64,000 bases of DNA from an uncultured Oscillibacter sp. (lineage in GTDB: Bacteria; Bacillota; Clostridia; Oscillospirales; Oscillospiraceae): positions 1 through 64,000 of the forward strand of contig CANPTW010000010.1 of NCBI GenBank assembly GCA_947577075.1, written 5' to 3'. This document shows positions 48,924 to 55,086 of this stretch, piece after piece. The position numbers and the translations under genes are program-made. Each line of letters begins with the position of its first letter. Positions within the stretch are counted from its first letter, which is position 1. The notes beneath the pieces were generated by a model. That model had not been told where the DNA came from and ran no database searches. It saw only the letters and a program-made list of their open reading frames with translations.

Positions 48924-50699
48924 ATGACACAAAACCGCACCCACACCTGCGGCCAGCTCCGCGCCGAGGACGCGGGGAAAACCGTCAAGCTCTCCGGCTG
49001 GCTGGAGAACATCCGGGAGGTCGGCTCCGAGCTGGCCTTCATCGTCCTCCGGGACTTCTACGGCACCACCCAGATCGTGGCGGAAACCCCGGAGATGGTG
49101 GCCCGGTTCAAGGCCGTCAACAAGGAATCCACGATCTCCGTGGAGGGCCTCGTCCGGGAACGGGCCAGCAAAAACCCCAAGCTCCCCACCGGCGACATCG
49201 AGGTCGTCCCCGAAAAGGTGGAGGTCCTGGGCCGCTGCCGGCACAACGAGCTGCCCTTCCAAGTGAACCGCAGCCGGGAGGCCGACGAGGCCCAGCGCCT
49301 CAAGTACCGCTACCTGGACCTGCGGAACCCGGCGGTGAAGGACAACATCGTCCTGCGGTGCCATGTAGTCTCCGCCATCCGCAAGGCCATGGAGGACCAC
49401 GGCTTCCTGGAGATCACCACGCCGATCCTGACCGCCTCCTCCCCCGAGGGGGCCCGGGACTACCTGGTCCCCGCCCGGAATCATCCGGGGAAATTCTACG
49501 CCCTGCCCCAGGCTCCTCAGCAGTTCAAGCAACTCCTCATGACCTCCGGCTTTGACCGCTATTTCCAGATTGCCCCCTGCTTCCGGGACGAGGACGCCCG
49601 GGCGGACCGCTCCCCCGGCGAGTTCTACCAGCTGGATATGGAGATGGCCTTCGCCTCGCAGGAGGACGTGTTCGCCGTCGTCGAGGACGTGCTGCCCCCG
49701 ATCTTCGCTAAATACGGCAAGTACGACCGGGCCAGCGCCGCCCCCTTCCTGCGGGTGCCCTACACGGAGGCCATGGAAAAATACGGCACCGACAAGCCGG
49801 ACCTGCGCATCGACCTCACCGTGCAGGACGCGACGGATACCCTGGCGGGCTGCGGCTTCGGACCCTTCGAGGGGAACGTGGTGAAGGCCGTGGTGGTAGG
49901 CGGTTTCCACGAGACGCGGAAGTTCATCGACAAGACCCTGGCGGAGGTGGAGGTGGTTTCCGGCGGGAAGCCCTACTGGTTCCGCCTGGACGAGAATGGG
50001 GAGATCGTGGGCGGCATCGCAAAATTTGTCCAGCCCATCAAGGACAGCGTAGTCTCCGCCCTGGGGCTCAAGCCCAACGATTTCGTGGCCCTTTCCGCCG
50101 GGAAGCTGGGGGCCGCCCAGAAGACCGCCGGGGTGCTGGTGAAGACCCTGGGCGCGGCGGTGCCCGGCCATATGGATAAGGAGCAGTACGCCTTCTGCTG
50201 GATCGTGGATTTCCCCATGTACGAGATTGGGGAGGAGTCCGGCGAGCTGGAGTTCTGCCACAACCCCTTCTCCATGCCCTCCGGCGGGCTGGAGGTCCTG
50301 CTGAAGGCCGAGCGGGGCGAGATCGACCCCCTGAGCATCACCGCCGACCAGTACGACCTGGTGTGCAACGGCGTGGAGCTCTCCTCCGGCGCGGTGCGGA
50401 ACCACGACCCGGAAATCATGGTCAAGGCCTTTGAGATGGTCCGCCTGGGGGAGGAGGACGTCAAGGCCAAGTTCCCCGCCATGTACAACGCCTTCACCTA
50501 CGGCGCGCCGCCTCACGCGGGCATCGCCCCGGGCATCGACCGGATGGTCATGCTGCTGGCGGGGGAGGACTCCATCCGGGAGATCATTCCCTTCCCCATG
50601 AACAAGAACGCCATGGATGTGATGATGAGCGCCCCCAGCGAGGTGACCCAGAAGCAGCTGGACGAGCTCCACATCGCCCTGGTAAAGCCGGAGGAATAA
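48924..50699 (+). CDS. aspS: Aspartyl-tRNA synthetase (bacterial type)
   Basis: A 591-aa class IIb AspRS: N-terminal OB-fold anticodon-binding domain (CGQLRAEDAGKTVKLSGWLE), motif 1 around ITTPILTASSPEGARDYLVP, motif 2 FQIAPCFRDEDARADRSPGE, the bacterial GAD insertion domain (about 290-420), and motif 3 GAPPHAGIAPGIDRMVMLLAG. It charges tRNA-Asp (and perhaps tRNA-Asn where AsnRS is lacking). AAAAGAGGCACTCTT precedes the ATG. It is bracketed by the two XRE modules; its promoter must be in or beside repeat R_X. Confidence 0.97.
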   Translation: MTQNRTHTCGQLRAEDAGKTVKLSGWLENIREVGSELAFIVLRDFYGTTQIVAETPEMVARFKAVNKESTISVEGLVRERASKNPKLPTGDIEVVPEKVEVLGRCRHNELPFQVNRSREADEAQRLKYRYLDLRNPAVKDNIVLRCHVVSAIRKAMEDHGFLEITTPILTASSPEGARDYLVPARNHPGKFYALPQAPQQFKQLLMTSGFDRYFQIAPCFRDEDARADRSPGEFYQLDMEMAFASQEDVFAVVEDVLPPIFAKYGKYDRASAAPFLRVPYTEAMEKYGTDKPDLRIDLTVQDATDTLAGCGFGPFEGNVVKAVVVGGFHETRKFIDKTLAEVEVVSGGKPYWFRLDENGEIVGGIAKFVQPIKDSVVSALGLKPNDFVALSAGKLGAAQKTAGVLVKTLGAAVPGHMDKEQYAFCWIVDFPMYEIGEESGELEFCHNPFSMPSGGLEVLLKAERGEIDPLSITADQYDLVCNGVELSSGAVRNHDPEIMVKAFEMVRLGEEDVKAKFPAMYNAFTYGAPPHAGIAPGIDRMVMLLAGEDSIREIIPFPMNKNAMDVMMSAPSEVTQKQLDELHIALVKPEE

Positions 50700-50702
50700 C
50701 CG

Positions 50703-51377
50703 ATGGATGCCCGTCAGCAGACCCGGGCCCACCACGCCATGGCGGCGGCGGGCGGCTTCTTCGGCGTTTACGCCCTGCTGACCCGGGGCGGGACCTTCGG
50801 CTCCTCCGAGACCTCCAACCTCATCTATCTGGTGGTATCCGGCCTGGACGGGACCTGGGGTCCCGCCCTGGTCCGGCTGGGGGGCACGGCGTGCTACATC
50901 GCGGGGATTGTCTTCGCCGTGCTGCTCCGGCGGACGGGGAGGCTGGACCGCCTCCGCTGGGGGGCCATCGCCATCGATCTGGCCGCCTGCCTGGCCCTGG
51001 CCCGGATTCCGGCGGAGACGGACCCCATTCTGGCCCTCTACCCCATGTTCTTCGCCACGGCGGTGCAGTGGGTGGCCTTTTCCCAGGCGGCGGGGTACAA
51101 CTGCGCCACGATCTTCTCCACCAACAACCTCCGCCAATTCATGGAGGGGGTTACGGAGTACCTCTGCGACCGGGACCCGGAGCAGCTGCGGAAGCTCCGC
51201 TTCTACGGCGGGACGCTGGTGTGCTTTCACCTGGGGGCGGCCTGGGGGTGGTGGTGCGTGCGGCGGTGGGGCATCCCTGGCATCTACGGATGCCTGCCGC
51301 TGCTGGCGCCGCCGGCGGGGTTTTTGATCCCCCAAAGGGGGAGGGTCTGTACGCGCCCTGGCGGGCGGGGGAGATAA
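50703..51377 (+). CDS. YoaK/DUF1275 family membrane protein
   Basis: A 224-aa membrane protein of the YoaK family with about six helices (GGFFGVYALLTRGGTFGSSE; CYIAGIVFAVLLRR; AIAIDLAACLALARI; MFFATAVQWVAFSQAAGY) and the conserved NLRQFMEGVTEYL. Its function is not known. It starts 3 nt after aspS, so is probably co-transcribed. The last 10 or so residues (RVCTRPGGRGR) are encoded by the outer end of repeat L_Y, suggesting that the repeat replaced the native 3' end. Confidence 0.88.
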   Translation: MDARQQTRAHHAMAAAGGFFGVYALLTRGGTFGSSETSNLIYLVVSGLDGTWGPALVRLGGTACYIAGIVFAVLLRRTGRLDRLRWGAIAIDLAACLALARIPAETDPILALYPMFFATAVQWVAFSQAAGYNCATIFSTNNLRQFMEGVTEYLCDRDPEQLRKLRFYGGTLVCFHLGAAWGWWCVRRWGIPGIYGCLPLLAPPAGFLIPQRGRVCTRPGGRGR

Positions 51378-51606
51378 CAGCCATGATGATGGCTGGTTCA
51401 TTGCACCCCCCATTTTCTCTTTTCATTCCCGAATGAAAAGAGAAAACGGGCCGTGCACGGTCCAAAAGAGAAAAGCAAGGGGACGCGTTTACGGGGGCGC
51501 GCAAGAGGTGCCTCCGGTTCCAGGCATATCTTCTGCCCGCGGCGTGGATTGAGCGGAGGGTTTGGCGGTCGATGAATCGTCTGTCCTTCTCTTTCCGCTG
51601 CCGCTA
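51353..51606 (-). repeat. Inverted repeat L_Y (left flank of XRE module Y)
   Basis: Same orientation as L_X. The hairpin has changed to TTTTCTCTTTTCATTC-CC-GAATGAAAAGAGAAAA (51413-51446), 16 perfect base pairs, different in sequence from L_X but fully paired. Inner sequence through GCCGTGCACGG, CCGGTTCCAGGCATATC and CCGCTGCCGCTA is close to L_X. Its outer end overlaps the YoaK-like gene. Confidence 0.85.
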
Positions 51607-51641
51607 ATCCGGCGGTTGGGGAAGTCTTCCAATATCCAATA

Positions 51642-51887
51642 TCACGGTTCCAGGAGCTCCGCCATCAGCTGCGCGCCGAGGCGGACGCCGGTGTAAAAGG
51701 ATTCCTCTGCCTGACGGTCTGCAAGAATGCAGATGCCTGCCTTCAGCTTTTCCGCTGTCTCTTCTTCCACCGCGCGGAGCTGTGCGGCAACATGCCGCTC
51801 CTCCGAGGTCCTGGGCTCCTCCAAACTGCAAAACGACTGGAACGAAAACGGATCATTATGGTAGATGGCACTTACTATATCCAGCAT
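51642..51887 (-). CDS. DUF6809-like small protein, module Y
   Basis: An 81-aa twin of the protein at 48031-48276: the C-terminal half is nearly identical (ADRQAEESFYTGVRLGAQLM) while the N-terminus (MLDIVSAIYHNDPFSFQSFC) has drifted. Helical, no membrane segment or signal. It diverges from the XRE gene at 51960, with a long perfect dyad between them. Function unknown. TAGGAGGATGCA precedes the ATG. Confidence 0.75.
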   Translation of the reverse strand: MLDIVSAIYHNDPFSFQSFCSLEEPRTSEERHVAAQLRAVEEETAEKLKAGICILADRQAEESFYTGVRLGAQLMAELLEP

Positions 51888-51906
51888 AGTTGCATCCTCC
51901 TATTTT

Positions 51907-51944
51907 ATACCTTTAAGTAGTATTGTAATCCTACTTAAAGGTAT
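51907..51944. promoter_or_regulatory. Module Y dyad operator
   Basis: Perfect 14-bp arms ATACCTTTAAGTAG and CTACTTAAAGGTAT, 10-nt spacer, in the divergent promoter region between the two module Y genes. The sequence is unlike the module X operator, in keeping with the diverged HTH. Confidence 0.7.
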
Positions 51945-51959
51945 AGTCAAGAGGTTTTT

Positions 51960-52202
51960 ATGAAAACAGTTATTTTATTAAAGGATCGGGTTTATCAGCT
52001 TCGGAAAGCGGAAGGTCTTACCCAGCAGCGTCTAGGAGAAATTTTGGGACTTACAAGTAAATCCATCAGCATGCTGGAAAGCGGCGGGCGCAGTACCACC
52101 ATTGACAAGCTGGTAATTCTGGCAGAGTACTTTCATGTTTCCACCGACTATTTGGTCGGCATCACCGACGACCCCACCTGGCGGGGCGGAGCCGGAGAAT
52201 GA
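51960..52202 (+). CDS. HTH XRE-family regulator, module Y
   Basis: An 80-aa Xre/Cro-CI regulator: VYQLRKAEGLTQQRLGEILG and LTSKSISMLESGGRSTTIDK (HTH), then LVILAEYFHVSTDYLVGITD and PTWRGGAGE, almost the same tail as the module X protein. CAAGAGGTTTTT precedes the ATG, a leader conserved with module X (AGTCAAGAGGTT). Probably represses its own divergent promoter. Confidence 0.9.
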   Translation: MKTVILLKDRVYQLRKAEGLTQQRLGEILGLTSKSISMLESGGRSTTIDKLVILAEYFHVSTDYLVGITDDPTWRGGAGE

Positions 52203-52239
52203 CCCGGCCAGGGAGCCAAGCCTTATCCAACGCCAGGTT

Positions 52240-52670
52240 AGCGGCAGCGGAAAGAGAAGAAAGTCGATTCTTCGAGATCCAAAACCCCCGCCCGCACTAC
52301 GCCGCGGACTGGAGACATGCCTGGAACCGGAGGCAGCTCTTCCGCGCCCCTCGTTTTCTCTCTTCCACCGTGCACGGCGCATTGCGTCAGAAGAAATTTC
52401 GCTCTGTTCCGTTTCCGGCTGACGCCGAAAACTCCACCCGCTCCATTCCTTCTTCCTTTCCCCACAAAATCTTCGATTTTGCGGGGACCCCATGTAATCG
52501 CAAAAGAGGGGTCCCCGCCGCGCCCCGCGCGGTGGGGAGAGGAGGGGCAAAGAAGTGCAGCGAAGCCGTCGCCGCCAGGCGGCTGCGGAGCGGAACGGAT
52601 TTCGCCCCGACGACATGGGGGGTGCATTGCACCAGCCATCGCTGACCACCAATCCGCCCCGCCCGAAGGG
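52240..52670 (+). repeat. Inverted repeat R_Y (right flank of XRE module Y) with a structured insertion
   Basis: It starts like R_X (TAGCGGCAGCGGAAAGAGAA) and matches it through GCCTGGAACCGGAGGCAGCT and CACCGTGCACGGCGCATT, then has some 240 bp where the other repeats have the short hairpin. The insert is itself rich in stems (CCCCACAAAATC-TTC-GATTTTGCGGGG; GGGGTCCCC; CCGCGC/GCGCGG) and its edges (GTC..GAAAT..GTTCCG and CGGAAC..ATTTC..GAC) pair loosely. The outer end (GGGGTGCATTGC ... AATCCGCCCCGCCC) matches L_X. Confidence 0.8.
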
Positions 52671-52685
52671 CATGTCCCAGCCTCT

Positions 52686-52772
52686 TTGGTTACATACAGT
52701 GAACTGTTCCAGTACACGCTTGTTATCATCGGCATGATTGGCCTCTTTCGTGCGGCCTATAAAAAGAAGTAA
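52686..52772 (+). CDS. Putative holin-like toxin peptide (type I TA)
   Basis: A 28-aa peptide read from TTG 52686: VTYSELFQYTLVIIGMIGLF then RAAYKKK. One membrane helix with a short charged tail matches the Firmicutes 'putative holin-like toxin' (Hol_Tox) family. Related small hydrophobic peptides (TxpA, BsrG, Fst types) are toxic membrane components of type I systems controlled by antisense RNA (family knowledge). No strong ribosome-binding site is seen before the TTG; the adjacent repeat R_Y ends 16 nt upstream and may have displaced the original 5' region. Its stop codon lies at the base of a bidirectional terminator. Confidence 0.7.
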   Translation: MVTYSELFQYTLVIIGMIGLFRAAYKKK

Positions 52773-52846
52773 CCGCCCGGTCCCTCAACCTGCGGTTACT
52801 TCTGTAATCCACTAGGGGCCAACCGTCTACCGGCAGCGCCCTTTCT
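52762..52846 (-). ncRNA. Candidate antisense RNA antitoxin
   Basis: The promoter at 52853-52881 on the - strand would start an RNA near 52846 that ends at the hairpin GTAACCGC...GCGGTTAC followed by TTCTTTTTAT (about 52762-52800). The RNA, some 85 nt, overlaps the 3' end of the toxin transcript, as in txpA/ratA-type systems. No reading frame of note lies in it. Confidence 0.55.
52769..52800. terminator. Bidirectional terminator shared by toxin mRNA and antisense RNA
   Basis: GTAACCGC (from 52769) pairs with GCGGTTAC (to 52800). TTCTG follows on the + strand and TTCTTTTT on the - strand, so termination is stronger for the antisense RNA. Confidence 0.65.
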
Positions 52847-52852
52847 ATCTTC

Positions 52853-52881
52853 CGTATAACCGCCTGTATTGGATTTGTCAA
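52853..52881 (-). promoter_or_regulatory. Antisense RNA promoter
   Basis: On the - strand TTGACA (52881-52876), 17-nt spacer, TATACG (52858-52853). There is no start codon downstream; it faces the toxin gene. Confidence 0.65.
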
Positions 52882-52924
52882 GCGGCGGATTGCCCCGGGA
52901 AGCGCCCAAACGCAGAGGTCCCCC

Positions 52925-52953
52925 TTGACAACCCGGCAAAAACATGATACAGT
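52925..52953 (+). promoter_or_regulatory. T-box/glyS operon promoter
   Basis: TTGACA (52925-52930), 17-nt spacer, TACAGT (52948-52953), with TGA before the -10. Confidence 0.65.
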
Positions 52954-52960
52954 GACACAC

Positions 52961-53224
52961 GTGTCAAAGGCATGAAGGGGAGAAGCCTCCCCCATCCCGG
53001 CGAAGAGAGAGGGCGGACGGTGCAAGCCCTTCCGGGAGGGAGACGGCTCGGCGCCCCTGGGCCCTGTTTGGACGCTGTTCAAACAAGGCTCACGCCGCGG
53101 GGAGGCAATGCCCCGCCGGTCCCCCGCCGTTACCGGGCAGAGCGCCCCCGCCAGGGGGAATTCAGGTGGAACCGCGGACCCCACAAGTTCGCCCTGAGCC
53201 AACGGAGGCTCGGGGCATTTTTCA
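52961..53224 (+). promoter_or_regulatory. T-box le ader of the membrane protein-glyS operon
   Basis: The T-box sequence AGGTGGAACCGCG (53164-53176) is followed by the terminator stem GCCCTGAGCC-AACGG-AGGCTCGGGGC and ATTTTTC. Upstream, AGAGAGAGGGCGGACGGTGC and AAGCCCTTCC form the distal stem I. Gly specificity is inferred from glyS downstream; the specifier loop was not resolved by eye. Confidence 0.85.
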
Positions 53225-53243
53225 TTTGCTGGGAGGTGAACAC

Positions 53244-53576
53244 GTGAAGGGCCAATCTTCCAAAAAAACTCCCTGGTTCATCTGGCTCTCGTTTTTGGGT
53301 CTTTCTTTCCTCCACGGAAAATACTCGTTCAGGTATACGGCCAGCAAAACCAAATTCGAGGATGAAAATCTGAACCAATACTTGGGCTATCTCGCCCGTT
53401 TTTTCGGACTGTTCTTCGGCGTGTTCGGCATTCCCGTTCTTTTGATGCTCTATTTCATCATGGACCGGATGCCGGAGCCCTGGTACACCATTTGGAACTG
53501 CATCATTCTGGCCTACGCCTACTTTGCCGGCGTCTTCATCACCTGGCGGCTGTACCGCTACCTGAACCGTGATTAA
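53244..53576 (+). CDS. Small membrane protein between T-box and glyS
   Basis: A 110-aa protein from GTG 53244, after GGGAGGTGAACAC. A short basic N-terminus (KGQSSKKTPW), a weak hydrophobic stretch, a charged middle (YTASKTKFEDENLNQYLG), and two clear membrane helices (FGLFFGVFGIPVLLMLYFI; WNCIILAYAYFAGVFITWRL). I recognise no family. It ends 38 nt before glyS and is the first gene after the T-box terminator, so uncharged tRNA would induce both. The frame open upstream from 53166 runs through the terminator and is not used. Its codons are more AT-rich than the neighbours. Confidence 0.7.
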   Translation: MKGQSSKKTPWFIWLSFLGLSFLHGKYSFRYTASKTKFEDENLNQYLGYLARFFGLFFGVFGIPVLLMLYFIMDRMPEPWYTIWNCIILAYAYFAGVFITWRLYRYLNRD

Positions 53577-53614
53577 GCTGAAATCAACTATATTATCTAA
53601 GGAGTGTAACCGCA

Positions 53615-55030
53615 ATGAAAAACACCGAGAAAACCATGGACAAAATCGTCGCCCTGTGCAAGGGCCGGGGCTTCGTCTTCCCCGGCAGCGAAATCTACGG
53701 CGGCCTCGCCAACAGCTGGGACTACGGCCCCTTGGGCGTGGAGCTGAAGAACAACGTGAAGCGGGCCTGGTGGAAAAAGTTCGTCCAGGAGAATCCCTAT
53801 AACGTGGGTCTGGACGCCGCCATCCTCATGAACCCCCAAGTCTGGGTGGCCTCCGGCCACGTGTCCACCTTCAACGACCCCCTTATCGACTGCAAGGCCT
53901 GCAAAATGCGGCACCGGGCCGACAAGCTCGTCGAGGGCTACGTTCAGGAGAACGGCCTGGACGTGAACGTGGAGGCCATGACCCAGGAGGACCTGGTGGC
54001 CTTCATCCGGGAAAAGGAGGTCCCCTGCCCCGGCTGCGGCAAGCACGACTTTACCGACATCCGCCGCTTTAACCTCATGTTCAAAACCCACCAGGGCGTC
54101 ACCGAGGACTCCGCCAACGAGGTCTATCTCCGGCCCGAGACTGCCCAGGGCATCTTCGTCAACTTCCCCGCCATCCAGCGGACCACCCGGCGGAAGCTCC
54201 CCTTCGGCGTGTGCCAGGTGGGCAAGAGCTTCCGCAACGAGATCACCCCGGGCAACTTCATCTTCCGCATCCGGGAGTTTGAGCAGATGGAGCTGGAGTT
54301 CTTCTGCAAGCCCGACACCGACCTGGAGTGGTTCCAGTACTGGCGGACCTACTGCCACGACTGGCTCATCGGCCTGAACGTGAAGGAGGAGAACCTCCGC
54401 CTCCGGGACCACGAGCCCGAGGAGCTGGCCTTCTACTCCAAGGCCACCACGGACTTCGAGTACCTCTTCCCCTTCGGCTGGGGCGAGCTCTGGGGCGTGG
54501 CGGACCGGACGGACTACGACCTGAGCCAGCACCAGAAGCACTCCGGCCAGGACCTCACCTACTTCGACCAGGAGAAGAACGAGCACTATGTCCCCTACGT
54601 CATCGAGCCCTCCCTCGGCGCGGACCGGATGACCCTGGCCCTGCTGGTGGAGGCCTATGACGAGGAGGTGGTGGACGCGGCGAAAAACGACGTCCGCACC
54701 GTCATGCGCTTCCACCCCGCCATTGCGCCCTTCAAGGTCGCCGTTCTGCCCCTCTCCAAGAAGCTCAGCGCCAAGGCCCAGGAGATCCAGCAGGAGCTGG
54801 CCAAGGAATGGATGGTGGACTTCGACGAAACCGGGTCCATCGGCAAGCGCTACCGCCGGGAGGACGAGATCGGCACCCCCTACTGCGTCACCGTGGACTT
54901 CGACACCGTGGGCGACGCCGAGAAGGCCGGGGACAACTGCGTCACCGTCCGGGAGCGGGACTCCATGGCCCAGGTCCGCATCCCCATCGGCGAGCTGAAG
55001 GCCTATCTCACGGAGAAGCTGGCGTACTAA
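53615..55030 (+). CDS. glyS: Glycyl-tRNA synthetase, alpha2 type
   Basis: A 471-aa single-chain class II GlyRS (eukaryote/archaea-like alpha2 form, found in many Firmicutes). It has an N-terminal motif 1 ([20 protein letters not shown]), insertion Cys pairs ([24 protein letters not shown]), [14 protein letters not shown], motif 2 [20 protein letters not shown], motif 3 [16 protein letters not shown] and a C-terminal anticodon-binding domain ([17 protein letters not shown]). It charges tRNA-Gly. AAGGAGTGTAACC precedes the ATG. It is the second gene of the T-box operon. Confidence 0.97.
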   Translation: MKNTEKTMDKIVALCKGRGFVFPGSEIYGGLANSWDYGPLGVELKNNVKRAWWKKFVQENPYNVGLDAAILMNPQVWVASGHVSTFNDPLIDCKACKMRHRADKLVEGYVQENGLDVNVEAMTQEDLVAFIREKEVPCPGCGKHDFTDIRRFNLMFKTHQGVTEDSANEVYLRPETAQGIFVNFPAIQRTTRRKLPFGVCQVGKSFRNEITPGNFIFRIREFEQMELEFFCKPDTDLEWFQYWRTYCHDWLIGLNVKEENLRLRDHEPEELAFYSKATTDFEYLFPFGWGELWGVADRTDYDLSQHQKHSGQDLTYFDQEKNEHYVPYVIEPSLGADRMTLALLVEAYDEEVVDAAKNDVRTVMRFHPAIAPFKVAVLPLSKKLSAKAQEIQQELAKEWMVDFDETGSIGKRYRREDEIGTPYCVTVDFDTVGDAEKAGDNCVTVRERDSMAQVRIPIGELKAYLTEKLAY

Positions 55031-55086
55031 CGGAAACCATCCGGGCCGTGGGGGATTCCCCCACGGCCCCTGCCCATTTGTGAAAC

